Positions 25,198 to 37,699 of a DNA stretch of 64,000 bases are shown here, piece after piece. Position 1 is the stretch's first letter; each line of letters starts with the position of its first letter. The notes under the pieces are model-generated. The model was not told where the DNA came from and searched no databases. It saw nothing but the letters and a program-made list of their open reading frames with translations. The position numbers and the translations under genes are program-made. The stretch spans positions 39,862,755-39,926,754 of the forward strand of contig NC_053048.1 in NCBI RefSeq assembly GCF_003473485.1. The letters are read 5' to 3'. Origin of the DNA: Medicago truncatula (lineage: Eukaryota; Streptophyta; Magnoliopsida; Fabales; Fabaceae).

Positions 25198-25940
25198 TAG
25201 GACTGAAAATGAGTCGAGTCAAATCGAACTCGTCTGAGCTCGACTCGATAAGAATTAGCTTGGCTCGAAACTCGAGTTCAATACGAACCTTTCTTTTAAC
25301 TCGAGTTCGGCTCGTTTAAAGTTCACGAACAACTCGGTTCAACTCGTTGCTCAAGTAACATAATTCAAAGTTTTTTTTGTTTTTGTCAAAAGTCCATACC
25401 TTGACCTTTAACTTTATTTAAAATAAAAATAAAAAAAATTGAACTAAAATAAAGCAATAGAACATGTTTGTTTTATGACTAAAAAGAAACAGAATTGTAG
25501 TCATTTATAATTAAACTTCAACTGTAGCGTACTATTCATGCACATAAGCGCTTTTCTTTTATAACCACTCCTCCTTACTATTGTTCTTCAACTCCCCGAT
25601 GTGGGACTAATTGCAATACACATGTTTAGTTAAAATCCTGCAAAAGTATGTTATCCCGATTGCTTTTTTTTTTCTTCTTTTCTCTGTTTTTTTTTTATAT
25701 TATTTCCCTCTTTAATTATAACTATCGTTGATTGTTAATTAAATTAGTTCTAATGAGCTTAGTTCAGTTGGTAGTTGGTATAACTATTGAGTCAGCTCAT
25801 CAAATTCAGCTCATTTATTTAACGAACTTAATTTTCAGCTCAAGTTCAATTCATTTGGTTCATAAACCAAGTTCAACGAGTTAATTGTCGAATCGAGTTT
25901 CAAACTATTGTCGAGTTGGTTCGGTTCATTGCCAGCCCTA
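25198..25940. mobile_element. Nonautonomous hAT element, 743 bp
   Basis: The ends are TAGGACTGAAAATGAG and the inverse-like TTCATTGCCAGCCCTA. A perfect 8-bp target duplication CATCAGAT flanks them (25190-25197 and 25941-25948), diagnostic of hAT insertion. Both subterminal regions are packed with CGAGTTCG/AACTCG motifs in both orientations, as expected of transposase-binding repeats. No transposase is encoded. The same family is at 41900-42203. Confidence 0.9.
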
Positions 25941-26262
25941 CATCAGATACTTGTTAATTTTTGAACAATAATCGTCATACAAGATTTTGTAGTAAAACTA
26001 TCTAAAACAGACTATCAGATTGAGGGACAAAAACAGCCACGTTTTATATTATTAAATTAAAGGAGACGAGGATAAAATAAAATGAGTTAACTCCACTCCA
26101 TACCAAGGTTGATTAAGCAAAAATTAAGACTCAAAAACAACACAACTCTTTCCATGACTAAAGCACTGAGAAAAAAACAAAGAGAGCCAGAAAACAAAGA
26201 ACAAAGCACAAATGAAACAAAACCAATACAAATATCAGCAAATAACTATCACTACTACTAGT

Positions 26263-29200
26263 TTAACTGCTCTTAGAAGAATCTTCAAATGCTGGGGTGG
26301 ATCCATTCCTTTCTAACAGGACCTCTGAATTCACGTTCCCCTGTGCTGCATCTGCAGTAGCTGATTCTTTCATCAAGGTTGTATCAAGAGACTTGGGTAA
26401 TGTAACTGAGCCAAATGTTATATCACTGGCCTTGTTGACCTGTTTTGAGCAAAGAAATTTAAAAGTAAATTTTTTGTTGACATTTGTATGTTTAGATTAA
26501 CCTTAGTTTGAAGAAGCAATAATTTTAAGCAACTTGCAAAAAGGGCTTTTTGCAAAGAAAATATATATATAAAAGCCTATTTGATTTTAGAAAACAAGTT
26601 TTAATTTCTTAATTTCGCTTTTAATTACAAAACTATCGCCTTGTATTACCTTGATTTGTACACAACAACAGTTTCCAGCAAATATCTTTGACAAAAGAAA
26701 CAGTGGTGAAAACAAAGTGACAGATTCACAATTAAAATTGAAAACAGAATAATATAGTAAATGTTTTCCAATACCACACAAGTTCTTACATTTCAAGTCC
26801 AAAACAAAGCGCACTAAGCAGGTTATAGACAGTGAAACAGATTTAAGACAACTGTTACCTGTTTTGGTAACTGCTGCTCCTTAAATTTTCTTTCCTGAGT
26901 GGTCTTTTCGCGGGACTCATAAAACCCAAAATCATCCAATATACTTGTTTTGCTTGCATGCTCCTTGAAAATTTTGACAATTTGAACACCCTTCTCAAAC
27001 TTAACCTGCAGAATGACATATACATAAGCATCTAGTTGAAAGGGAGTCGCTCATAGCATAAAATGAAACAAGCAACAACCAAGCAAATACCTCCTGAGTA
27101 TCCCTGCTATTAGTTACAGGTTTGTTTTCATTGTTTTCTAGTGTTATGTGCCTTAACACACCGTTTGGAATATCCTTAATGATATGCCACTTCACATTAA
27201 AGCAACCAGTCCACCTATCCTGCTGCCAATACTCTACAGTTTTATCAAAATCAACCGGACCAGTCATCTCAGCTAAACCAACAAATTGACCGCTAGTGTT
27301 GACCTGTACGGAAAAAATTGAATTAGGAAAAAAGAAACAGTCAAATAAAACCAATAAAATCTATGAGTTTACCAAATGAAAACTGTATATGGCACCCACC
27401 GAAAATAACAAAAATATAGGACAGCCACCAGCTTCCTGATATGCAGCATCCAACTTTTTGTTGCCGTTGGGAGTGCTTGCCCAAACACTATATTTTATGC
27501 TTTTATGAACATCGTCCTCGCTATAGGATTTGATGATGAAAAATTTTGCGTCGGAATAATTCTCAGACAAATCTTCTCCATTGTATTGTTCTTTATTCAG
27601 AACCAGAGGGACTACTTCGTCATCACTCTTCACTGGAAGGTTCTGCCCTTTGAGTAATAAAGTGACCGGTTCAGGACTTTTGACACTTTTATTATCAGAA
27701 CTCTTGGCAGCTCTAGGTCCCTTATTTAGCTCACTGAAACCATCTCCATTTCTTCTGGAATCATTAGCAACATAGCCATTACCTGTTGCTCTGTACTTAT
27801 TATCAAAAGAACCTGTTCTAGATCCGTATGCAGAAGACCCATAACGAGAATTAGCTCTGAATGAGCTTCCATATTGACTGAACAAATTGTTGCTTGGATA
27901 CATCCCGTTCATGAATCCAGGAAGTAGTTCCATTCCAGATGGATGTCTGGAACCATTCAAGTTCTGCAACAAAGAAGCTATATTTGAGTTTAAGGAACAC
28001 ACACAAAAAAAAAAAAAAAAAAAACACTTATATCAAACACGCTTAGTTCGCATGCACAGTTGCACTTAGAAAAAGAATGACTGAATACCATACCATGAAT
28101 TGTGGAAGTGACTGAGAGTGTCTTTGATTCCTTTGAGATGAGAAGTCTTTGATATTTGCCACTTGGGAAGATAATCCAACCTTTCCTCCATGTTTGGACT
28201 GTCTATCTGAAACCAATGACACGTCTGTAGGGATTGCTGACTGTGCACCATGAGTACTCAACCTTGGACCCTGATATCCTGACAATGGAGCACAAGCTGG
28301 CAAGCTAGACCCTTGATAAGAATCCTTTGTATTCAAAGATGTGTGCTGGGAACTTTTCATAAATGCCTTCAACCCATTTTGATTTGTACAATCACCATTG
28401 ACCATGCTAACAGAGTTTCCTTTATTCATAACATTTGAAGTAATACGATCCGCATTAACAGCAGTTGACATTTCTCGTTGTGGAACACTGGTTTTGTTCG
28501 GAGCAAATGATCCATCAGCGGAAGTTGGAGAGTTGTAATAAGAACAGGGATACTGATACTGTTGCAGCCCATACATCTGACCATCATGTTGAACTACAGG
28601 AGAGGAGGAATTCGGTGAAGCATATGCTCCATATGGTGTGTAGCCATAACCTTGGTGATACATATAAGAGCAGTTATCCCCATAAACACCCTGTAAATAG
28701 ATTCAGCAAGAAAAGCATTTATCAAGTGGTTAGAGGCTTCTCGTTTAAAATATATGTATATTTCAACACACACAAATGATAAGAAACAATGATAACCTAG
28801 TAGAACAGAAACACCAAAAAGAACAAAAAAGAGTCAAAACTTCAAGAGCATTTGCAAAATGCTTTATAATCATTTAAATTTAAAACAGCTACACTGGTCT
28901 ACCAACTTAAATGGATTATATAACTCTCAACATATACAACACAGTTTAGCGTTCAGCAACAGTCTAAAGTCCTTTAATTTTGTAGCTAACAAATAAAAGA
29001 AAGTAGTCACCATCAAATGGTTCTTCAGCAGAATCTGATGCATAAGTATAAAATAATGGCATACGTGATACATTCAACAAATACGGAAACCAGAGATTAA
29101 GGTACTTACTTGAGTCATCCCTCCATCGAGGTTCACATAATTGGAATAACCACTCCAATCTCCTTGCCCATCATAACCTGGAATTGATCACATCACCAAG

Positions 29201-30885
29201 TCATTTTTCCAGAACGGATAATAATAAAAGTCGCTCAAATATTAATTCAACAATCTTAGCATTTTTCTTTTAGGTAATCGGCATGTATTTGTTTATATAT
29301 ATCCTTAAAAACTTAAACAGCTTACCTTACCTCCATAATAATATGTAGAAGGGTATCCATTTGGAACATAGCTAGGATTTGGATTGAATGGCTTGCCCGT
29401 CCCCTTAGCTGCACCATTCGCAAAAACAGGTCCATTCTGCATACAAATATATGACAAATATCAGTTAACACAACATAACAGCAAACTTTATAAAAATAAA
29501 AATAAAAAAAAACTCAGTATCCGGTCCAATGACCGAGTAATTCGGGGGGATCAATCCCGCTGTCCGCTAGTGGGTGGCCCAGTTAAAGGCAGAGCAAAGC
29601 TCTAAATGGACTAGCCCACAAAAAGTGGCATTGCAAAGATTCAAACCTGAGACCATGAGAGGATCACACTCCAAGGTCTCAAGGCTACACCGCCAAACCA
29701 ACATAGCAACAAACAATTGTATGGGCCTGTTTGGATAAACAGCTTATTTGCAGCTTACAGCACAAACACTTATCATGATAAGTGCTTATGCATAAGCTTA
29801 CTTACGTTATTTTTATAGAAAGAGATAAAATAAAGTTAAATTTGGAATACACTGTAAGCTGTTTACATAAACTATATTGGAGAACTTGTGAAAATAAGCT
29901 AAAAAAAGCTTATAAAATTGTCATCAGCAGTTTTCATAACTTTCCCAAACAATCTTACAAAACTTAAGTTAGCATATAAGCTCAAATAAGTCAATCCAAA
30001 CAGGCCATATTTTAGTATCTATTAACATGAGCATATGCAAACTTAATTTTATATTACCTTGATTACACAAAAGTAATCGTGGTTAAATTTGAGCCTAAAA
30101 CATCTTATCCTGAAAGGAAATTTTGTAGTTCAACCATAAATCTCAACCCAATGCAAAAATTGTATTTTTTTTCACTAATGGGTCTACATGGCTTTGGCTT
30201 TTAGGAGAAAACACAATTTTGTTTCAAAACATCATTTTTTTCTCAAAAGTCAAGTTTTGTGAACCTTAAAAGAGGCATGCCCAAACACGTTCAAGACCAT
30301 ATCAACCAACTTAAAAACATGTGCAGCATCAATAAGGTTAAAATTACCTTCTTTACTGGCTCGGCATCTCCAACTATAGTCTTGGGCTGCGAATCCAGAG
30401 ACAAATTCTGCAGTAAACTTGCAGCTTCTATAGTAGCTAGGTCAAGGAAAAAAATATACTTTCATAAACACTGAAAAAATATATATAAAGAAAAAAAAAT
30501 TAAACAAACAAATACATAAAAAAAAAAAAAAAATCACTAAGAAAACCTATGCTTGCAACACAGCAAATTAAATACATATGTTAATATTGCAAAAAAAATT
30601 GGCTTTTGGGAATTTAGCTAATAATTATTAGGTTTCAGTTATGAACTGAAAATACTGAAAGCAGAAACATATAGCTTGATAACAAAGTGAAAGCAAAGAA
30701 ATTAAGTAACCCTAAGAAAGATATTACACATGCACACAACAGAAATTCGATGAAAGCAAAAACCTAAAAAATGTTACTTAATTTCCCGAAAAAAATCGAG
30801 AAAAATAACAAAAAGAGAAAGTATATAAAGAGAGTGGAAGAGGGGAAGCAAGGATACGTTCAGAGGAAGGAGCAACAGAAGGCAT
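26263..30885 (-). CDS. ECT: YTH-domain m6A reader, ECT family
   Basis: Nine exons join in frame: 30885-30858, 30436-30348, 29436-29331, 29177-29110, 28690-28094, 27963-27400, 27303-27091, 27005-26859 and 26439-26263, giving 662 residues. The N-terminal two thirds is a Tyr/Gly/Gln/Ser/Asn-rich disordered region ([34 protein letters not shown]) of the kind linked to phase separation. The YTH domain starts near residue 434 ([20 protein letters not shown]). All three aromatic-cage tryptophans that hold N6-methyladenosine are present: W457 (YSVWAS), W510 (EYWQQD) and W515 (DRWTG), followed by [15 protein letters not shown] and [17 protein letters not shown] short acidic/Ser tail ends DSSKSS. The family binds m6A-mRNA, mainly in the cytoplasm. 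Oddity: the usual charged residue before CPIF is replaced ([12 protein letters not shown]). Intron 2 carries a SINE and a MITE. Confidence 0.95.
29487..29699 (-). mobile_element. SINE in the YTH-gene intron
   Basis: Read on the minus strand, the element runs from GGTTTGGCGGTGTAGCC through GGTCTCAGGTTTGAATC (a B-box-like Pol III motif) and AGTCCATTTAGAGC to GGACCGGATACTGAG and a T/A-rich tail. It is flanked by 15-base repeats matching at 13 of 15 positions (29472-29486 and 29700-29714), a decayed target-site duplication. The orientation is the same as the host gene, within intron 2. Confidence 0.8.
29724..30006. mobile_element. MITE with GGCCTGTTTGG ends
   Basis: The ends are GGCCTGTTTGGATAAACAGC and the inverse-like CAATCCAAACAGGCC. 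Internal AAGCTTA/TAAGCTT motifs recur. It is 283 bp and non-coding, just 25 bases from the SINE in the same intron. No certain target duplication was found. Confidence 0.7.
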
Positions 30886-30959
30886 GATAGATCGAGTGAA
30901 GTGAAGTGTCGCCGCCAAGAACGTGAAGTTTGGGTTTTAGAGATGCAGTGAGTGAAGGA

Positions 30960-31417
30960 AGAATATAGAGAGGGATTTTAGGTGTGACTGTGTTTCTTTA
31001 TATACCGACATTAAATAAGGGAAAATGAATCGTATCCGGTTAAAATTTGATGGTAAAAATTCTAGTGTAGTGGGAGCCGGTATTTTTTGTATGCATGAAC
31101 AAAAAATATATTTAAATTTAAAACCATAAAAAAATATAATCATAGTAGAGGGCATTCGGCTAAACTTCGGTTAAATTCTCGCTTCATCAACAAATTTGAT
31201 ACATTCGGTGGGACAATACGGCATTTGACAAGGAAAATTTTAGTTGCGCAGATCGAGACTACATTTAGTGCATACATATGACGTAGTCTAAGCAATATGG
31301 ATTAATCATCATCAACAAAGAAAATGTCAAAACTAAAAAGACGAACAAGTTTTCGTAAACGTTGGAAATGACGACATTATTGGCTCCCCCGACTTTCCTG
31401 AGAGACGGTCGATTATG
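30960..31417. other. Upstream region of the YTH gene
   Basis: Contains the likely 5' UTR and promoter of the minus-strand YTH gene (about 30886-31010, with TATATA at 30995). No other feature recognised. Confidence 0.35.
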
Positions 31418-31425
31418 GGTCGATG

Positions 31426-32126
31426 TAGGATGTATATGGGTCAATTTGGGTTGGGCTTAACCAAACCCAAAACCCGAATCATATATGATACTTCGGTTTG
31501 AGTGAAGTAAAATAATCATTCGTTATATTATTTGGTCGGTTTTGACAAACCCACTAATTCCTAGTTTAGGTTGGAAACTGGGTTACTTCTTTTTTTTAAT
31601 ATCAAATTACTATATGAATAAATGATGAGTCCTCAAATTTTATTCATAAAAATTAATCAATTTTTTTATTTTCTTAACAAAAATGTGTAATCTATTTTCA
31701 CTAATATCAAATAATAATTTTATCATAAAATACTTGCAACAGTCTAAAGTTGCATAACATAAAATTACATTAGCATTAAAATGACCAAAAAGTGCAATAC
31801 CGTGATTTGTAACTCTAACATGTTATGATTTTCAATATAGATGATGTCTTGTGCCAATTTTTGAAATTAGATCTAGCTTATGACTAAAATATTTGGTATC
31901 CTCCTTCTTCCTTATGAAAATAAAAATACAAATGTTGTTCCCTATGAAAATAAAAATACAAAGGTTGGCATTACTGGGTAAGTTAGTTTATGGGTTTGGA
32001 TCTGGTTTTTTTATTTTTTATGAGTTTTCATTTTTGAAACTGTATTCATCCAATTACCCAGCCTAACGCACTTTTTTTTTATCTTTTTTAGTAAGTTTGA
32101 CCGGGCCTAACCCATGTACACCCCTA
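31426..32126. mobile_element. Nonautonomous hAT element, 701 bp
   Basis: The ends TAGGATGTATATGGGT and the inverse-like ACCCATGTACACCCCTA match the TAGGGGTGTACATGG ends common to plant hAT elements. The 8-bp flanks are GGTCGATG and TGTCGATG (7 of 8 match). The interior is AT-rich and includes a 28-bp tandem repeat (TATGAAAATAAAAATACAAA) near 31913-31963. No transposase. Confidence 0.8.
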
Positions 32127-32732
32127 TGTCGATGTATGATATCATACTTAAGTGACCCGTAAATAAATTGAAGAGTTAATTGTTTTGTTAACTCTGTAAT
32201 ATATGCGAAGTCTGAAAAATGACTTTGTAAAAAAAAATATGTTTTAGCCATGTAATTTAAGATTCTTTTTATCTTTGACCTCTTATTCTTTCCTGTAGAC
32301 ATAAAGACTAAAAAAGTGCCCTAGAGGTTGATTTTTTTCTTTTATGATTTCGCATGCATGTTTATGTCGTTAAAATATGACTTTCCACGTAAAATTATAA
32401 TTTTCAGACAATGGACAGATTAATTATGAATTTTTTTAAGCGTGATAAACTAAAAAAAAAACAACGAAAATCTTGACCTACAAATTGATTTTTGAATTGG
32501 TTTTCTGCGTACACCTCTATAAAAATACATAAAGAAGATCTTCAAAGTTACGAAGAATTTCGGCTATAACTCGATTTATTTGATTTTTCAACAAAAACAT
32601 ATAAATGAAATAATAACTAAACTAGCAAAATGGAGTAAACTCATCATGACATTACATAAAACTTATGGTTAAATATGTTCCAGATCACTACAAATATGCA
32701 CGCTTTCAAAATTTGTTTGTACTTTAATTTTA

Positions 32733-34614
32733 GGGTTAATACCCCCTTTGGTCCCTGTAATATGAGCGATTTCCGGTTTTAGTCCCTGTAAATAAAAAAA
32801 TTTAGATTCTGTCCCTATCATTTCAGATTCTTCCGCTTTTGCTCCCTCACTTAAACTAGTCAGCAGAATCTGCTGACGTGTCCTACTGATTGTGTAATTT
32901 TTTTCTTTTTTCTTTTTTTTTTAATTGGTTTCAGATGCCACTTGTATATTTAATTTATAAACCATTTATTTAAATGTTAAATTTTTTAAAATCAAATCAT
33001 CCAATTAAAATCATTCATCAATGTTTTCCATCTTCTCCTTCCCATCGTGATTCTTCTTCTTCTTCATACTCCTCAAGATTCTTCTTCTTCCATTCAAACC
33101 CAAACTCATGAATCTTCATCATCTTCAACTCAAACTCATAAAAACTCATAACCAGTAATCTCATCACCCATTTTTTCTCCCTCATTTTCTCCAGTGCTCT
33201 TTCAACCTTTCTCTTTCCCACACAAATCTTCATCCCCAAAACAAAACCTATAACCCAAAAAAACTAAACTTTAAACAAAAAATGGAAAAGAGTGAGTCAA
33301 GGATGATGGGTTCTCTAGATCTGGAATTGGGAGATAGAAAATCGAATTCCAACACCCATCCATTTTCAAATCTGCAATTAACCCTGGAGTTGGGAGAGAA
33401 AAAATTGAATTCAAAATTACCATGTTTTGAGAATGAATTTCAGGGTTTGTTGATTGATTTTTGGATGAAGAAGTTGAACACTTGTTAACCAAAAAAATTG
33501 AAATATATGAAAGGGTAAAAGAAGAACCTGAATTTATGGATGAAGAACCCAAATTTATGCCACTTGAGTTTATGATGAAGAGGAGGAAGAAGAACCTGTT
33601 TTTTTTTAGGAAAAAGATACATAGACACACTTCCATGTACACCCTCCATGTGGCATGGGCATTATAGTAATTTCACACATTTTATTATTTTTTTCCTTGA
33701 TTCATCCTTCCCCTCTTTCACGTGTTTATCTCTTTTCTTCCTACCACAACAACAGCCTCGCCACAACCACTCCCCTTCTTCCTACCACCACCGTTTAAAT
33801 TTGAAACTCACGGCGACGGTGACACCGTGAATGGCGACGGTGATGAAGACACGGCAAGTTGCTGAGGGAGGCGACGGAAGAGGACCGGTGAGAGGAGGAC
33901 GGAGGCAACGAAGTTGACAAAAATGAAGACGCCGACGGTGGAGATACCAGATCAGAAACGAAAGGACGGGAGATAGTTGTTTACATAGCCGTCGCCGGAA
34001 AAGAAGTGGGTTGGTGGCGGAGGGTAGGTGTGGCCGGTGGAGGAGTTCGAAAAAGGGAGAACGACAGAGGGAGAAAGGAGAAAGGAAAAAGGGGGAAGGA
34101 AGAGAGAGACTGAGGGGAACGTTTCAATTTTTTTTTCTTTATTTTTTGTTTTTTGTTTGTTTGAGCTGTCACTATTTTATTGGCAGGTGGGAGGAGTAGA
34201 GTGGTATATGCCACGTAGGGGTGTGTACGTATCAGTTCTCTTTTTTTTAAGAGAAGAAGAAGAATTTGTTCTTGTTGCTGCATATTCTTGTTTTTGTGGT
34301 TTTTTATTTTTAATTTTTTTTTTACGAAAATATATTTTATGGTTTTTTAATTGTAATTTTAATTTGTTTTTTATTTAATTTTTAAATAAAATAAACAACT
34401 GAATCCAAGTGGCCTTTGAATCCAATTAAAAAATGAAAAAAATAAGATAATTACACAATCAGCTGGACACATCAGCAAATTCTGTTGACAAGTTTAAGTG
34501 AGGGACCAAAAGCGGAAGAATCTCAAATGATAGGGACATGATCTAAACTTTTTTTTTACAGGGACTAAAACCGGATTTCACTCGTATTACAGGGACCAAA
34601 AGATATATTAACCC
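32733..34614. mobile_element. Mutator-like element, 1882 bp, with long TIRs
   Basis: Inverted terminal repeats of roughly 180 bp start GGGTTAATACCCCCTTTGGT and end ACCAAAAGATATATTAACCC. The 9-bp sequence TTAATTTTA flanks both sides without mismatch (32724-32732 and 34615-34623), the MULE target-site signature. No mudrA transposase is present. The interior (about 33000-34380) is less AT-rich, with GA/CT-rich stretches and a GC-richer block at 33780-34110 that is unlike the flanks and might be host-derived. No protein family was recognised in it. Confidence 0.9.
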
Positions 34615-34928
34615 TTAATTTTATTTTATTTTTTGCTCTCCAATGTTTTTTCATTCGCAAATTTGGTCCTTATCGTCAAATTGTTGTTGATTGGGATAAT
34701 GGAGATGGACATGTGGATGTCACGTTTTTTTTTAAAAAATAAGCCTTAGTGTAGAGATTGTGCCATTGTAGTGGACTTTAACCCTATTTGAACGTTGTAA
34801 TGACCCGAACCACACCCATAAATATAAACTAGACTAATTTATTCTCCTTGTTCGTTGTGACCAAAACCCTAATTATCCACCTCATTTTTCTTATTGTACT
34901 TCATATCTCAGCTCGAAACAGGAGATCC

Positions 34929-35310
34929 ATGGAACACCAAGGAAGCAACAATCGCATAAACAACCACTCACACTCAAACAATGACGCGTCATCTTCGATA
35001 TCTCGACCTAAGGGACTAAAATATCATTGTGGTTATCGAACCATACTTATGACAACTAGGAAAGGGAAGCATGTAAGGAGACAATCCTGGAGATGTCCAC
35101 ATTGGATGTTATATCTGATATAACTTTGATTTATTCTTCTCATTTCTATGTTTTTTACATTTTTTTAATTGTGATTTGTGACACTTGATGGTTGTGTTTG
35201 AAAATGAAGGACATGTGCAACATGTTTATATGGACTGATGAAGCATAAGAGATTGACAGCGTTGATGAGATTAATGAAGTTGGAACTCAATAGGTTGGTG
35301 TCATTACTTT
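34929..35310 (+). pseudogene. GRF-type zinc-finger protein, probably decayed
   Basis: The start ATG at 34929 gives MEHQGSNNRINNHSHSNNDA and then YHCGYRTILMTTRKGKH with WRCPHW. After a possible intron the next open piece gives TCNMFIWTDEA. This resembles the GRF zinc finger (CxCG...T...GRxFxxC...CxxFxWxDE) found in plant genes linked to transposons. The reading frame stops right after TDEA, and the following EIDSVDEINEVG needs to cross that stop, so the copy is probably broken. It converges on the PB1-like gene at 35954-37560. Confidence 0.5.
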
Positions 35311-35953
35311 AGGCATTATTGAGGAAGCAAGGAAGAAGAATCAAAGTTTTACAAAAAATTTAACCATGAAATAGTGAAAGGAAAAGTTATCTCAACATTG
35401 TTAATTGTGCCTTTGATTTTCTATCTTTAATTTGTTATGAAGTTGATGTTCTAGGATTTTAGGTATGATGTATCAGTTGATGTATTAGCGGTTTGTTGTT
35501 AATAAGTGATGATGTATCAGTGGTTTATTGGTAAGAAGCTATGATATGGTATCAAAATCTTATTGTAATACTGAATGTTGTCATTATTCAATGGATTGTG
35601 TTTTTTTCAAAATGATCACAATGTGGTCCAAAATGACAATAAATAATGCAAATTTGCTACTAAAATTGATATATGATAACATGTCCAAATGATTTTCTAT
35701 TACAAATTGATATGACAATTACTAAAAGCAAAAATGGTTAATAATAAAAGGTGCACCAGAACATCTATAAAGGTGCACTAAAACATCCAAAAGGTGTGCA
35801 CCAATGCATATATAAACCACCATAATGTCATCTAAATGTAACAAAACATTTAAAAGGTGCATAGCAAAAAAGGTGAGACTGATATTATCGACCAAATATT
35901 ACATTAAACAAGTGCACATGGAAAAAAACAGTTATGGTTCATTATACCATATT

Positions 35954-37560
35954 TTATTCATTTGGTCTACTGTCCTCATCATTATCTCTTTTTTCTTTAT
36001 TGAACTTGCTAACTTTCTTATTCCATTTGACTAGACATGTGACCGTCTCTCTTAAAATCTTGTCCAAATCCTCTAGTGGTGGCGTTTTCAATCCATTCAG
36101 CATGGCTTCAGCTTTGTTCCACATCGAGTTCCCAACAGCTTTGACTGTTTTTCCTCGGATCTTTGAAATATTCCCCTGCCAACTCACAAGTCCAATAATT
36201 AAACTAGTCGTTGTATCATCAAGATGGTTTGGTGATAGTATCTTCAAGCCATTTATTACCATGCCAACATAATTTTTACCATATTATAAATAACATAGGC
36301 ATTAATGTCATGTTTATCAATCATTCTTGTAGTATAATAGAGGTTAAGTTAGCATTACCTTTTTGTCTATGTTATCAATGTTATCAACGATTTGAGTAGA
36401 AGACATTGGTTGAGTGGTGTCTAAGCCATTTGTCATATAAGCATTTTCGATAGCGTTTTCATGTTCATCAACTGTGGAGAAAGCAATAATTGCATTGACC
36501 TCGTCCTGACAATCCTTATCAACTGTTTCACGTTCATTATGCTCCACCCCGCCAAAACCTTCTATCAACTCATCCCCTTCAAACCCATCTTCTTCACCAA
36601 ACATCTGATCTTTTTCACTATCATTAAAGTGAACATTATTAAGTACAAACTCACTGTCTGAACTCTCGTACTCTGGGGCTTCTTCAACTTCGTGAGCAAT
36701 ACCTTTCCCTTTGTCGTTAAGTTTGCTTGCACCAACACCATAAAGTTCAACACCCTCGAGACACTTTGGATACTCGTCATTACCTGAATCAGTTGTGGTA
36801 TTGTAGTCCACATATATGTCAACTTCTTCAAGATTTTCAACAGCAAATTTAGCCAATTCTAATGCATGAACATCAAGACTTAGCTTTTTTAGACACTCAT
36901 CCAATGGAATGTTGCTTGGTTTCCACCATAGTTTGACACCTTCATCACCATTACTTTCCACTCGTTTGTCTAATTCCTTTGCATGACCCAATGCCCTGAA
37001 TAATGACCATCTCTCTGGATCCAGCCCCTTAAATACCCTGACCTCACCACCAAAATATTGTAGCTTAGGGTTTCTTACAAAAAAACCCTTGGTAAAAAAA
37101 ACTGCAGTAAATCCTCCACCTACCACATGGTATACGAGGACAATTAGTAACGGGGGGAAAGGGAAAGCAGTAACGTGTATCCAAATAATAAACATCATTA
37201 AAAAAATATCAATAAATTCATGATTTAAGACAAACCAACATGATCTCCTTCAACTTATTGCATAAAAGATATTCAAATCATATACCCCACAAAACCCTCA
37301 CATGGTTAAATCAAAACAAAGACAGATCATGATACCCTAATATTAAACAAAACCCCGCATGCTTACATCAATCCAATGTTGTATTATTTCACAGATTTTT
37401 ACCAACAAAAGACAACAAAATGCATATTAAAACACAAAAAAGCAACATACCATGAGAATCTTCTACTTCAATCTCAGGACAACCACGCAGAGTGTCACCA
37501 TCAAAACGTACCATCACGCACGATTTTGGACCACGAGCAAATATTCCCTAATAGTAGATG
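35954..37560 (-). CDS. MULE-associated PB1-like domain gene, probably fragmentary
   Basis: The main exon (about 37120-36341) encodes a segment with GFFVRNPKLQYFGGEVRVFK and GLDPERWSLFRALGHAKELD, then VKLWWKPSN. These match the N-terminal PB1-like domain found in many plant MuDR-type transposase proteins. An acidic low-complexity region follows (YESSDSEFVLNNV, DELIEGFGGVEHNERET). It ends AAAAAG/GTAATG, a splice donor. A downstream segment (36262-35954) with basic and acidic clusters could be a last exon. A possible first exon at 37540-37453 contains MVRFDGDTLRGCPEIEVEDS. No transposase catalytic domain or zinc knuckle is present, so it is either a domesticated or captured N-terminus or a decayed MULE. 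Exon joins are uncertain. Confidence 0.5.
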
Positions 37561-37699
37561 ACACAGATGGAGACAATTTTGAAAAGGGGGAGATGGAGAT
37601 CGAGCATATGGTTTGTTGAAAGAAGTTTGAGAATCTGAAAAAATTAGGGTTGTGTGGGTTTTACGCTGTTTTTTTTTTAAGGACCAGTTAAATAAAAAT

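Noticed and set aside
25593-25605. A second snRNA promoter (CGATGTGGGAC, minus USE-like)
   Set aside because: No TATA box at the 24- or 34-base spacing and no recognisable small RNA downstream. It lies inside the hAT element.
27581-28069. Plus-strand open frames across the YTH gene
   Set aside because: Antisense shadows of the Ser/Gly/Asn-rich coding exons.
33018-34378. Several small open frames inside the 1.9-kb MULE as genes
   Set aside because: Glu/Lys/Phe-rich translations from GA- and T-rich tracts on both strands. No family or splice pattern makes any of them convincing.
36461-36661. Plus-strand open frame opposite the PB1-like exon
   Set aside because: It is the reverse of a recognisable coding exon and shows no domain of its own.
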